Origin: Amorphophallus konjac
Lineage: Eukaryota > Streptophyta > Magnoliopsida > Alismatales > Araceae
Direction: 5' to 3'
DNA length: 64,000 bases
Assembly (NCBI GenBank): GCA_022559845.1
Contig: CM040126.1
Span: forward strand, 228,352,641 to 228,416,640
Below the pieces are notes generated by a model, which was given only the letters and a program-made list of their open reading frames with translations, was not told where the DNA came from and did no database searches. Made by a program: the position numbers and the translations under genes. Of this stretch, positions 42,901-54,545 are shown piece by piece (the stretch's first letter is position 1; each line of letters starts with the position of its first letter).

Positions 42901-43613
42901 AGGAAGCTCAGAAATATGCATTGTGTGTTTCAATAAAAATTAATGGGGTATCCATAAACCCATGCCTTGTAGACACTGGTGCGTCCATAAATGTGATCTC
43001 CATGAGCACCCTTCAGTTGTGTGGGGTCGAACAGGAACAGATAAGACCTTCTTCAATCACAGTCACGGCTTATGACAATAGCAAAAGGCCGCCACAAGGG
43101 ATGATTATTCTAAGGGTAGAGCTAGGTCCTATGTCAGTCCCCATGGAATTCCATGTCCTTGACATGGACCCCACATTCAAGGCCATACTGGGTCGCCCTT
43201 ACATTGAAGCCATAGATGTTGTGCCTTCCACTAACCATCAGTGCTTGAAGTTTTCTTACAATGGAAGAATTATTAAAGTAGTAAGCACACCTGTCCTTCA
43301 CACGGTGGATGCTATCAATACCTCTCTGCCCTCTGTTTGGCCATCTCATCGGCCCATATTGTCATTGCTGGACGTGTGCGATTCATCTCACATTCCGCTA
43401 GCACCAAAGAAGACGATCAAGGAAACAACGCCATATCTCCCTTTTCACTCCAAAGGTTGGGAGATTATGAGAAACATCGGCTATCAACAGGGCAAAGGTC
43501 TGGGTGCACAGCTACAAGGTAGGTTGAAACCACCAAAGGAGATTAGGCCGAACCGCAGGTTTGGCCTAGGCTTCAAAGGACCATTCAAGGTGGATTGGAA
43601 GCCCCTCACATGA
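39981..43613 (+). pseudogene. Tat-B gag-protease polyprotein, many glutamine-to-stop changes
   Basis: One frame runs from the ATG at 39981 and is interrupted by stops at 40032, 40365, 40491, 40959, 41400, 41634, 41778, 41841, 41859 and 42687, then TGA at 43611; the same frame stays open to 44255. Gag core: RRYNGTGNPFIHLKDFMY, GPALEWFYSL and FLQKYRDRV (about 40650-40900). A Gln/Pro-rich segment follows, then a Pro-rich linker (41870-42560). Protease has LVDTGASINVIS (catalytic Asp near 42971) and AILGRPYI. A G-patch-like segment (GWEIMRNIGYQQGKGLGAQL) lies near 43455-43515. Every stop reads as CAG/CAA to TAG/TAA or CGA to TGA. Confidence 0.8.
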
Positions 43614-44187
43614 ACCCTATCAAATCACTTCAACAAAGGGCCCGTTATTCAGATGGGGGATTATCCGCAGGAAGCACATGGGGGGTCGCATGTTGTGTAT
43701 TCATCCGAAAAATGTCCGAGGGTCACCAAAAGAGGCAAGATCAAAGACCCGGAATGCGAGTGGGACAAATGGTTTGATATACGGGACGTTTCTGTTGTGT
43801 TGGAAAGGATGTTCTCGTCTCCCCAGCTTGAAGGACCGCCATTGATCTCCGGAATGCCAGAAAATATCATTACTGTTGCCAAGGTCCCAAACTATCCTCG
43901 TCCTCGCCAGAAGGACCCTATCACTAGCGGATCTCCATCCGCCATCACCATCACCACCGACGACTCATTAGCCATCATCTTCTCCATTCACTCGCCGAAA
44001 CCTTTGTTGCTGTCATCTTCCTGGGCCAGACGGTTGTCTGATTATCTTCCCATATCCCCCTCTCTACTTACATACCTGCGCGGGTTTCTCAACCTGCGCC
44101 AGGTCTTCAATCATGATCTGCTCTACGAGCCTCCCAATCCTCTAGCCATAACCACTTTTTCCTCTCCCCCGATCTCTTTCCACTGTT

Positions 44188-45985
44188 TTGTCATCAAAAA
44201 TAAAGATGAAAAAAAACGTCATTTTCCAAACTCCTCAACAACACATCTTCGTTGAGGAAACTTCCTACATCTCCCACGGGTGCGCCCCGCCCTGCGGACC
44301 ACCCGTCCAAGGTCCGATGAGCGACCTTTTCTACCCCTCCTCTGAGGGGTCTTCCCCTGTACATTATTCACCATCCTCTTCATCTTTTTCTTCTTCTGTA
44401 AATAATGTCAGTCAATCTAGGAATAATAAGTCAAAGGTAGTACCTAGGAAGAAATCCAAGGGTAGGCAGATCCCTCGTCGATTCCTTCTGGATTTAGCCG
44501 CCAGGTGTCAGGCCCTTCTTGTCGTCCCTCAGTTGCTAGAAAATACCATCCAACTACCGGAAATAGAATGTGAGGGCAACTACACAATTAATGAGGGGTA
44601 TGGAGTCTACGAGATCACAGATGAAGAATACCCTACTGAAGACGAGGGTGAAGAATATGAGGACGCGGCTGGCGCGTATGCTAGTGGAATAAGGAGATAC
44701 GACGAGCCATCAACCGCCGTAGAAGAGTCCACCAAAGAAGTCAACTTGGGAACTGAGGAAGACCCTAGGATCATCCTCATAAGTGATAATCTACCACCCT
44801 CTGAAGAAGAGGCATTAATTGAAGTTCTCAAGGAATATAAGGACACATTTGCATGGAGCTACGAGGATATGCCGGGTCTGGATTCAACCCTGGTCGAACA
44901 CCATTTAACCCTAAAACTAGGGCCCGTCTCGGTAAAACAAAGGTTAAGCGTTTCCACCCTCAAATGGCTTTGAAAATGAAATAAGAAGTCGACAAACTCC
45001 ATAAAGCCTGGTTTATTAGAGTCATCCTTTATCCTCAATGGGTGGCAAACATTGTCCCGGTCATGAAGAAAGATGGGAAAGTCAGGATTTGCATCGACTT
45101 CTGGGACCTTAACCGCGCGTGTCCAAAGGATGATTTTCCCTTGCCTCACATTGATGTTTTAATCAACAACACAGCGGGGTATGAGACCCTCTCATTCATG
45201 GATGGATTTTCAGGATATAATCAAATTCGTTTGGCAGAAGAGGATCAAGAAAAGACATCATTCACTACACCTTGGGGAACATATTGTTACGTGGTCATGC
45301 CGTTTGGGTTAAAGAATGCTGGAGCTACTTACCAAAGAGCTATGATGGCCATATTTCACGACATGATGCACATATATCTGGAGGTGTATGTGGATGATCT
45401 ATTGGTGAAATCAAGGACCAGGATGGAACATCCAAGGGTTTTGGCTAAGGTCTTGCAGAGATCAAGGGAGTTTCAATTGAAAATGAATCCGAAGAAGTGT
45501 GTGTTTGGTGTATCATCGGGCAAATTACTGGGCTTCATTGTAAGTAAAAGAGGGATCGAGATAGATCCTGACAAAGCTAAGGCCATCATAGATATGCCCC
45601 CTCCCAAGAATTTGATTGAAGTCTGAGGTTTAATCGGGAGGTTGCAGTTTATTCGTAGATTTGTGTCTCAGCACTCACAAAGGTGTAAACCTTTCTATGA
45701 GTTGACCAAGCCAGAAGTAGAATTCCACTGGGATTCTAAATGCCAAAAAGCTTTTGAAGGGTTAAAGGAATATCTGGCTAGTCCACCCGTTCTCGTTCCA
45801 CCCAAACCAGAAAAACCTTTGATCCTCTACATCTCCGTCTTGGACGACTCCGTGGGAGCTATCCTCGCACAAGTTGATGAAGAAGGCAAGGAACATGCAA
45901 CCTATTACTTGTCCAAACTTCTTAATCCCTGTGAGCAGAAGTACACAGTCATGGAGAAAACATGTGCTACCCTGTGCAGAAACTG
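44188..45985 (+). pseudogene. Tat-B reverse transcriptase and classical RNase H
   Basis: The upstream part (44188-44973) is acidic linker ending in the pre-RT region (LKEYKDTFAWSYEDMPGLD, KLGP). A shift and a TAA near 44980 precede the RT core, open from 45042 (GTG) to 45626: KDGKVRICIDFWDLNRACPK, then TPWGTYCYVVMPFGLKNAGA, then YVDD at 45387-45398. A TGA at 45624-45626 (CGA originally, by context) separates the connection region and RNase H remnant (GAILAQVDEEGKEHATYYLS). A further shift at about 45965 leads into the next frame. RT copies element RNA into cDNA. Confidence 0.82.
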
Positions 45986-48085
45986 AAGCACTACTTCTTG
46001 ACTCATGAGGTCCACTTGATTGCTCGCATGAACCCTATCAAGTTTCTTCTGGAGAAATCTGTCATTACTGATAGGCTAGCATGCTGGCAAAGTTTTCTTT
46101 CCAAGTTCGGCATCACCTACATTCAGCAAAAGGCAATTAAAGGCTATGCCATAGCCGAGCATCTCGCCCACCATCCTCTCCCCAAGTTCGACCCTGTCCA
46201 ATCAGAGTTTCCAGATGAGGAACTAATGTCCATCGTCCAATCCGACAAGCCAATGTGGACATTATATTTTGATGGAGCTCCAAATTCCCAAGGGAAGGGT
46301 ATCGGCATTGTCCTTCTAACGCCTGAAGGCGTTACCATCCCAGAGGCATTTCAGCTCACATTCCCAGTCACCAACAACATCGCTGAATACGAGGCTCTTC
46401 TAGCTGGCCTGGAACTAGCCCGTTCTTTCTATATCACTGAGTTGCGAGTCATTGGTGATAGTCAACTTGTTCTCCGCCAGGTGCTTACCAAATATCGCAC
46501 CCTCAATCCCAAGCTCAAACCCTATCAGGAGCTGGTCTCCGCCTATGCCAAATTGTTCACCAAGCTGATCTTTGTCCATGTTCCTCGCGAACAGAACATT
46601 CTGGCCGATGCCCTCGCCTCCTTTACGTCATCCTTCAAATTTCTTCTAGGTGCATGGTTTAGATCCATCATCCTCTACAAGCGTCTTGTCCCTGTCGTTC
46701 AGGACCCTTACCTCTTAAAGATCAAGGAACGAGTCCTACATAAGATCCAGAAGAAAGAAATTCTTGAGAAGAGGGAGATAATGCTGGCAGAAGTCGAAGA
46801 AGAGTTGGCTGACGATGAGAAACCATGGTTCTATGAAATTGTCAAATATTGTAAAGATCAGTGTTATCCTGAAGGAGCCACCACAGAAGATAAGAAAGCC
46901 ATAAGAAGGGTGGCTCAGAAATGCACATTGGTTGGAGGTCTACTCTATAGGAGGAGCCTTACTGGCGTTCTGTTAAGGTGTCTTGACGACAATGAGGTTT
47001 GGAAATGCATAGAAGAAGCACACTCGGGTGTGTGCGGTGGCCACGTGAATAGCCAAATGCTCGCCAAGAAGATCATTAGGCAAGGCTTTTACTGGCCCAC
47101 TATGGAAGAGGATTGTGCCGTCTATGTCCGTAGGTGTGTCAAGTGTCAACCTCACGCCGATAAATTCCATTCACCATCTTCCTCACTCCATCCAATATCC
47201 TCCCCATGGCCTTTCTCCATGTGGGCATTCGACATCATCGGTCCCCTAGGTGATCCCAATTCTCTCACCAAACAAAAATCTTTCATCCTTACTGCGACAG
47301 AATACTTCACCAAATGGGCCGAAGCCGAAGCTTACGCGGAAATCAAGGCGTCAACGGTCTACAAGTTCATCATAAAGAACATCCTTGCCAGGTTCGGCGT
47401 CCCAAGCACAATCGTCACCGATAATGGGCCACAATTCATTTCTCAGGACCTTCAGGACCTCTGTAAAAGGTACGCAATTGCATTGCATCATTCATCGCCT
47501 TATTACCCACAAGGTAATGGCCAAGCGGAGGCCACCAATAAAACATTGATCAAAATCATCAAGAAGACCTGCGAGTCCGGTAAGTTTTCAGACTGGCCAG
47601 AAAAGCTTATCGAAGCTCTATGGGCCTATCGCACTTCAATCCGTACCCCCACCGGGCAGACTCCGTTTGCCCTTACTTATGGTATGGAAGCGGTAGTCCC
47701 GTACGAGACTTTGATCCCTTCTCTCAGGGTACAATTGGACGAGGAATTTCCCCTCAACGACCGTCGTAATTCACTCCTCGCCCAGTTGGAACTCTTGGAT
47801 AAGAAGCGGCTGGCCGCTGCCGAGCATGCGCGTGTGTATCAAAATAGACTCGCTCGCTTTCACCAAAAGAAAGTCGTTGAGAGAAAATTCAAAATCGGTG
47901 AGATGGTCGTAAAAAGAAATTTTGTCAAACCTGGAGGGCCACGTTCTAAGCTCCAACCCAATTGGGAAGGACCATTTGTAATTCAAGCTGTGTACCCTGG
48001 CAACGCCCACAAGCTAGTCAACGCCGAAGGGACCGAGTTATCCCACCCTTGGAATGGGCTTTATCTTAAAAAGTACTACCCCTAG
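45962..48085 (+). CDS. Tat-B second RNase H and integrase, open 707-codon segment
   Basis: Uninterrupted open frame forming the C-terminal half of pol; the ATG-like start is not a true start. It begins with the end of the classical RNase H/connection (HYFLTHEVHLIARMNPIKFL), then a second RNase H: LYFDGAPNSQGKGIGIV (Asp), NNIAEYEALLAGLELA (Glu), VIGDSQLVLRQV (Asp) and ILADALAS (Asp), so all four acidic residues are in place. Integrase has an HHCC finger near 47018-47150, Asp in WAFDIIGPL (about 47231), Asp in VTDNGPQF (about 47419) and Glu in GNGQAEATNK (about 47525). It ends with a GPF-type tail (NWEGPFVIQAVYPG) and no chromodomain. The domain pair marks the Tat/Ogre group. Confidence 0.85.
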   Translation: MCYPVQKLKHYFLTHEVHLIARMNPIKFLLEKSVITDRLACWQSFLSKFGITYIQQKAIKGYAIAEHLAHHPLPKFDPVQSEFPDEELMSIVQSDKPMWTLYFDGAPNSQGKGIGIVLLTPEGVTIPEAFQLTFPVTNNIAEYEALLAGLELARSFYITELRVIGDSQLVLRQVLTKYRTLNPKLKPYQELVSAYAKLFTKLIFVHVPREQNILADALASFTSSFKFLLGAWFRSIILYKRLVPVVQDPYLLKIKERVLHKIQKKEILEKREIMLAEVEEELADDEKPWFYEIVKYCKDQCYPEGATTEDKKAIRRVAQKCTLVGGLLYRRSLTGVLLRCLDDNEVWKCIEEAHSGVCGGHVNSQMLAKKIIRQGFYWPTMEEDCAVYVRRCVKCQPHADKFHSPSSSLHPISSPWPFSMWAFDIIGPLGDPNSLTKQKSFILTATEYFTKWAEAEAYAEIKASTVYKFIIKNILARFGVPSTIVTDNGPQFISQDLQDLCKRYAIALHHSSPYYPQGNGQAEATNKTLIKIIKKTCESGKFSDWPEKLIEALWAYRTSIRTPTGQTPFALTYGMEAVVPYETLIPSLRVQLDEEFPLNDRRNSLLAQLELLDKKRLAAAEHARVYQNRLARFHQKKVVERKFKIGEMVVKRNFVKPGGPRSKLQPNWEGPFVIQAVYPGNAHKLVNAEGTELSHPWNGLYLKKYYP

Positions 48086-50110
48086 CGTAGTGCCAAAACG
48101 TCAAAAATAAACAAATGATGAAAAGATAGAAAACATCAAAAACAACAAAAAATATTGAAAATCACTAAAAATATGGAAAATTCCAAATGCCGATGCCTGG
48201 TGGTCACCATGTAGTTAAGTCCATGCATCCAACCTTCATGTTAGGATAGGGCCCATTAAGGCTTGGTAGGCACCGGGTCTTGGTTTGCCAGAACCGTGCA
48301 GATCCCTGTCCGGCCACATCAGCCTATGCACGCTCAAAGGAAGCCAACATGTACTCACTTACGTATTTTATCCAAAAAAGTTGGTAGCATCACCGACAGT
48401 GGGGCTTCACCTAAAAGATCTCCGGAAGCTATAATCTTTATTCTTTTCTCTTCGACCAAATGAGACAGTCGGCGCCCTTAAAATGCTGAGCATGAGAAAT
48501 CAAAACTCAAACCCGTTAAGGCAAGAGTAGGATCCATTTCCTCGAGCATCGATCAGAGCACTAGAAGAGGGCAATGTTCCCGCAGGCATACAAAAGGGAG
48601 CCCACAACGTCAAACTATATCTCCCTCGCAAAAAGAAACATAAAACCAAAATCAAGAGAAAAGCCTGGTCGTAACCGTGCCTGATGCGATAAATGAAATA
48701 CCTTAAGGCAAAAAGTCTAAATCCACAAATGGAGTTATGGAATGTAAATGCTCGAGATTTGGTCTGAAGTTGTCCGAAAGAGGAGAGTTAATGGGCCCTT
48801 ATTGGCTCGCCGGGTTAACGGTTTTGCCGGTCCTCTCAGGAGGTTTACCCCATACACTCTTCCTTCTTCCTTTGAAGATGAAAGCTAGATGGAGTTTCTG
48901 AAGGGTAAAACCCGCCAAGGTCTGCAACCTTATTTTAATACACACGTATGGTTGCCTACTTTGAAAAGCAAAAGCTATCGCTGCCAAGGAGTCTATGTGT
49001 TTCTGGCCGGTCAAGACCCCTGTTTACCACCTTGATGTCTTCTTGTTTAACCTTGGGCTTAGGCCAATGCAAGTGCGTCACCTCTGGGTGCGACGGCGTC
49101 TGATTCCGGGTCAGCGTCGTGCGGTTGGTCGTTAGGGTTCCAGGGTGTTCCATCATATATCATCTAGAGTTGTGAGGAAACAGACCCAGGTCGGGCAAAT
49201 CATTTACCTCGAACACCTTTTGGGTGAATCCCTGTGGTCGGAAGCAACTGGGAGCCTAAGCATGACATGGTGGTATTGTCATCAGGGTAAATCTTAGCCG
49301 GCGGGATCATCATTCGAGGGGTCTAGAGGCCCAAATCAACCTAGATGTGCACTTAGGATACCTGGGAGGTTAGTAAGAAACCCCTGTTCTCATGAAGGTA
49401 AGGTGCCATATGGGTGCTCATCAGGCTTTAGCGAAAAAAAATGATAAAAAAAAAGAAAAGAGAGAAGACGTAGATATTTGGAAAATAAAAAAAATTAGAA
49501 TGATAACAAAGACAACAAAAAAAATGCCAGAAATAATAATAATAATAATAATAAATCATCTCGCATGATTGCATTTGTATGCAGCATCTCACTTTTAAAT
49601 TCCGCTTGCATTAGTGTGCTTGTCTGTCACTTTCATCATTATCGCATCTTTCCCTTGCCTTCGTTAATAAAGGCTTGGCCCCTTGACCCATTATCAAGGA
49701 CAGTTGAAGTGAACACCTGCTTATTGAGCAAGGGGCCAAGTCAGAACAGAGATACTGACCTGTTTGTTTCAGTGATGCGTGCAGGGATTCAAGATAGTAA
49801 GAGTGAGAGGAAAATCAAACAAAATCATACGTTTTATTCCGTTCTTAAAATAAGGAATTATACATTAAGTTCCACCTTCTCTCTCTACATTACTTGTCCC
49901 GCCACTCTCCGGGCAAAACACCCTCAAGGGTGCTACCCAACTACGAAAAGCGGTACTTCTACCGCTCTGTACACCTCTTCCCATTCCCACACCCCGGCGC
50001 TGATCCGTGGGAGCAGCAAAGGAGCTACTGACACGAAAGTCACGCTCTCGTGCTCTTCGATAGCGCTCCTCACCATCTCTCAGCCATTGTTCAGCGAGGC
50101 CAAGGCTGGT
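48086..50110 (+). other. Tat-B 3' region between pol and the antisense genes
   Basis: A/T-rich sequence with an ATA microsatellite at about 49536-49555 and an A/G-rich tract at about 49433-49465. I see no coding evidence; short ORFs have no motifs. Confidence 0.5.
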
Positions 50111-51230
50111 TCAGAGTTCGAACAACTGGGCCTCCATGACCCTTCGCTCCTCCCTTTCAGCTAATCTGTCAGCTCTCTCTCTTTCTCTGTCCCTCTCTTT
50201 CTCTGCCCGTTCTCTCTCATGGTCTTCCCTCTCCAATTGAAGGGTGATTCTCAGCTCCATGGCATCCCTGGAAGAATCATCATCGGGACGACGCCGCAAT
50301 TCCTCCTCCAGCTCTGCTATTCTAGCCTCTCTCTGTGCAGCATGGGCAAGTGACTCCTGCATCTCCTTTTCCTGCCAGATGTACTATCTCAGATATGTGG
50401 CAAGGTATAAACAAGGAGAACTCAACAATGAAACTCTTACATGTATAGAGAGCATTCCTTCTGCCTCTGCGGCACGCTGCGTAGTCCGAGCAAGTTGCTC
50501 GTGAAGCAAATCAAGTTCTGAGGCGGGGATCCATAAGCTGGAAGAGACGCCGCCTCCTCCCATCGCTGACGAAGCCGCGTCGATCTGAGCACGCTATAAC
50601 CACATGGGATGAAAATTAGTGGCCGAACGCCATCGATCTAGAGTTTTAATTAGGAGTGCGCATTGTACATACACCTACCGAAGCGCTCAAGGCTCCACGA
50701 GTGTCGCCCAATTGTTGCTCCGTTTCTCCCAAGCGTGATCGCAAGTTCGCTATCATGGTATCACGGACATCCTGCAACCATAGGAGTCAGCATCCACAGA
50801 AAGGAGAAAAGAGGAAAAAGGAGACTTACCTCCACAAGTCCCCGGGATTGGAGCGGCTCTGCGTACATTGTCTTATACAGACGCAGATAGTCTTTACTAT
50901 CCTGCGCATGTGATTCCACGATTGTGCCACCTCGTTGCCAGTCTTCATACTGTTCGGGGAACCGCACACGCCAATCAACGCAAGTTGCCGGTCCCCGTGT
51001 CTTTCTTCCAACGCGAGGTGGCGCAGTCGTATCCACCCATTCCTGGGCCAGCCCTAGGGTCCTCATAACCAATCGTAGCTGAAGCGGCTCGATTTCGTTT
51101 AGGCAGTGTATCCATAATTCCCGTCCAAACCGGGCACGACTTGTTAAAACCCATGGTTGATCGGCATCGACCATGCCTGAGTAGGGTCTCCAGTTTACCT
51201 AGGTGAGGTTGTACATACCCGTTTAGCTGG

Positions 51231-51285
<55 letters not shown>

Positions 51286-52422
51286 CCCACCATCGCTGCA
51301 GGGAATTCCTATAGCTCGCACCTTAGCACCATCAGCTGGTAGGTTACAGGCGCTGCACCCATGATCGGTTGCCACCGCCTGGCTAACGGCACCATCGCTG
51401 GTCGCCAATGCCGAGCTCTCCCCATCGGGAGGTAATAATAGCTCCACAGCTACATCATCATATGCCGTTAATGCCTCAAGTGGACTATTACAAATAAACA
51501 CAAAAATATATAATAAAAATAAACAAAAAAAATACCTGGATAATTGGTCTGAACCCACTCACAGTCATCTCACGAGCCCGTAAACAAGTGCGCTTGCATG
51601 GCAGCTCCCCAGGCGTACTGTCCTATTCTTTCGAGGTCAGATAGCAGCCCTAGGAAACGACAATGGATGCCGTCTCCTTTCGAGCTCAGTATCAATCTTC
51701 CCAGAAAAAGAGGAGAAATCTCCTCAAATCCATATTAGATCTCTCCCAATTGTCAAAATCTGTGCAAAACACAGCACGACATCCCCTTTCCATCCTCTCC
51801 ATCAATTCTTCCGAGGACTCATCGTCCCGTCGGTGAGTATCAGTGATCCCTAATGCCCCCATGATAGACGCCCTAGCTACTGATCTGTGCTTTCGACTGT
51901 CTAAGTCCAACCCCAGTAGCTTCTGGGTGCCTTCTCGGTAATCCGCATAGGTGATGCCGGTCACTGCCTCACCATCCACTTTGAGGCTCGTGATTCTGAC
52001 CACATCTTCTAGACTGGGCACCATGTGCCCCCATGGCATTAGGAATGCCCGACTTACTGGGTCCCATCTTTCGCACAAGGCTTGGATAAGGGCCAGGTCG
52101 AGTTGGATCGGCTCGATCCGATGAAAGGCACCAAATCCCATCACGTCTAGCCTGGCCTTCTGAAAATTTGGGAGACCCCTGTATGCGGCCACTACTAACT
52201 CCCATGAAATGTGTGATTTCATCACACTCTGTGCGTGCATAAGAAATGGAGAAGGGTGTTGTCAAGAGGAAGGAAGAAAGAATGAGAAAAGGGCAGGAAA
52301 GCTCAGCTTACGAGTTGCGACTGGGTCCGCTCGCTGAACTACCCTTCGAGGTCTGAGAGTTTCCTGGAACTGCTACCGCTGGATCTGCTTCTCTTCGAGG
52401 AGTGGGAAGATTCGCCCTCCAT
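50111..52422 (-). pseudogene. Gene A: antisense multi-exon plant-mobile-domain plus coiled-coil gene
   Basis: Minus-strand exons inferred from splice motifs and homology with gene B: e1 52422-52312 (MEGESS...LSDLEG; donor GTAAGC), e2 52228-about 51537 (PMD core: ISWELVVAAYRGLP, FLMPWGHMVPSLEDVVRITS, REMTVSGF), e3 51449-51291 (159 bp; SYYYLPMGRAR), e4 51198-50830 (WRPY, QPWV, HCLNEIEPLQLRLVMRTLGL), e5 50771-50679, e6 50584-50441 and e7 50371-50111 (charged coiled coil). Breaks: TAG in e1, frameshift near 51710 in e2, TAG in e3. PMD proteins include host MAIN-type genes and transposon-borne relatives; the role here is unknown. Its TATA box is at 52493-52505. Confidence 0.7.
51234..51283. repeat. 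AT dinucleotide microsatellite, intron 3 of gene A
   Basis: About 50 bp of alternating AT immediately after the inferred exon-3 donor (on the minus strand). Confidence 0.9.
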
Positions 52423-52492
52423 CCGGAATTCTGAGTTCCTCCTAGTACCCTTCAAGTTGGCCCTCGATGCCCCTCGAAGAACAAAAGAGGAA

Positions 52493-52505
52493 GGTATATA
52501 TAGAA
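52493..52505 (-). promoter_or_regulatory. TATA box of antisense gene A
   Basis: The minus strand reads TTCTATATATACC, about 75 bp upstream of the ATG at 52422, so this gene has its own core promoter opposite to Tat-B transcription. Confidence 0.55.
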
Positions 52506-53055
52506 TGGGAGAAGGGTGGGCCAAGATTGCCTCCAATGATAGCCCTCACAATAGGGCGGCTCCCCTGCGGTCCCATGAGTCACTTCACCACCCGCACAAG
52601 GTGATGGATCGGACGGTGTAATATGATGACCTGCTCCCTGTGGCGCCCTATCATAACGTGGAGGCCATCCGTAAAGTTTGAAAAATCATCCGGGAGAAGA
52701 GGCCCAAGCTATCATCATTGACTTTGACGACAGATCCCCGTGAAAGAATAGTCGCAGCAAGATGCCATCCTCCGTCTAGGGCAGGATGTTGGCAGACACA
52801 TCACATGTGAATAGTACAAAGAAGCGTAGGGAAGAAGGGACGCGCAAGAAAACAAACAAACAATAGAAAATCAAATCACTCATAAGTCTACATAAGCTGT
52901 CACAAACATTACAATTATAGAGAGGAGGCGGGTCCACTGACTCGCCAACTCTCGACATCATCTTCATGCTCATCCCTCTAGGCGTCCCTCTCCTCTCCCC
53001 CGAGGTGAGGATCCCTCAGAAGCCTCTTGGACCCCTGTGCAGCGCTCGCCTCGCC

Positions 53056-53538
53056 TCACGGCGCCTGCTCCACAGCAGTGGCTCGCTGCTCCTCCTCTGG
53101 CGTGGCGAGGAAGCCACCAGAAGAAAAGCGTCCGGACCGGCGAACTAGCGCCCCTAACTCTCGCGCTCTCTCGTAGCGCGTCTCCATCGCTCCTAACCTC
53201 TGTGCCATAACCTGAAGGCCTAGCTGGAGCTCCCTCACTTGGGCCTCCAAGGCCTTCTTCTCGGCCTGGTCTCGCTGTCGCTCGGCCCTTCTCTCCTCTC
53301 TCTCTCTCTCTGCCTCCCTCCTCATCACCTGGAGAAGGACCCTTAACTCCAGAATGTCTGGAGAGGGCCTCCCCTCACCTCGACGTTGCAGCTCTGCCAC
53401 AGCTGCGGCCCAGGCATCACGCTCCTCTTCAGCACGAACCGAGCGGGCCACCGCACTGGCAAGTTGCTCCTGGAGGGAGGCGATCTCTAGAAAAAGAGCC
53501 TGAGGATTGGAGGATGATCCGCCAGCCATACCTACCAC
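53056..53538 (-). CDS. Gene X: orphan coiled-coil ORF (160 aa)
   Basis: An uninterrupted frame with a Gly/Ser N-terminus (MAGGSSSNPQ) and a long charged coiled coil (RREAEREREERRAERQRDQA). It parallels the last exons of genes A and B: EERDAWAAAVAEL here against EQERDAWAAERDA in B, and a C-terminus GRFSSGGFLATPEE against GSFSMGSFLVSSAEE. No PMD core is found upstream. A possible first exon lies at 54183-54010 (ATG at 54183, donor GTGAGT) with a TATA-like TTTAAATTTAAA near 54273-54284. Joining the two is an inference. Confidence 0.5.
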   Translation of the reverse strand: MVGMAGGSSSNPQALFLEIASLQEQLASAVARSVRAEEERDAWAAAVAELQRRGEGRPSPDILELRVLLQVMRREAEREREERRAERQRDQAEKKALEAQVRELQLGLQVMAQRLGAMETRYERARELGALVRRSGRFSSGGFLATPEEEQRATAVEQAP

Positions 53539-54545
53539 CGTTTCCTACTGAGCACATAAAAAATAGATAGACAATGGCCTTTGGTTAAATTCTGGAATTT
53601 CATGACAAGAATAAAAATTTTGAGGCCCTATTGTCACCTCCGTCCGTCTCCCAAGCTGAGGAGCCCCCACTCGGTCCCCCCTCCGCTGCTGCAGGAGGCC
53701 GCCACTGCCCTGCACCGGTGCGCTCCCTTGTTGTCAGGGGAATGTACGCGCCGATCCTCGAGCTTCGCCTTGCCACGACTCTCCTTTCTGACACGGCTCG
53801 GCTCATCCGCGCTCGCCCACTCGTCAGCCAAACCCGGGATTCTCACCGTACCATACATCAAAGAGGGAGGTCCCCCGTCAGTTAACGAGAACGCGTCCCC
53901 TGTCAAGGACGCGCCCATCATGTGAGTGCCGCCCTCGCCAAACCCCTTCCACTCCCACACCACTCACTCCAAACTCAAAATAAGTCATAGAGGTGGGAAC
54001 CGAAGCACTCACCCAGCCACGTTCGCCTCCTTCCGCGCCACCGGGCCCCTCGGGTCCCACGAGTGCTCTAAAAGGCCCTTCCACTTCCGTCGACGCCTCT
54101 CCATGCTGGGGCGCATCCCTCCTCGGGCGAGGAGTCCCTCGCCCCTCTCTCCCCTCGCCACGATCTGGCCCACCGAACTCCATCAAGGGAAGAAGATGAA
54201 GACGAGCGAATCTTGGCAAGAGGCGGGTTCGTTTGCGGGTAAGGCACGAAGAAAGAAAGGCCGCCTGGCACTTTAAATTTAAATTCGAAGGATAAGACGC
54301 GTCCTCGCGCCAGGACGCGCCAATAAAAAAAAGAGAGAAGGATGATCTCTCCGTGCGAGGCGTAGTTCCCCGCTTTTCAGGGCAAGGTCTCGTGAAGCGT
54401 GCCTCGAAACAACTCGGTGCAAAAGAAGAAGCGTGGAAAAGGGAAAGTGCATACGATAAAAGGAACCATCTCATTGCACACAAGTAAATAGTCAGTCATA
54501 CATTATAAAGTGAGGAAGGTGGGGTGTACAAGCAACTCTCTAACT

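Noticed and set aside
45962..48085. A stand-alone 707-aa gene
   Set aside because: It begins in the middle of the RNase H region and is the downstream part of Tat-B pol after a frameshift.
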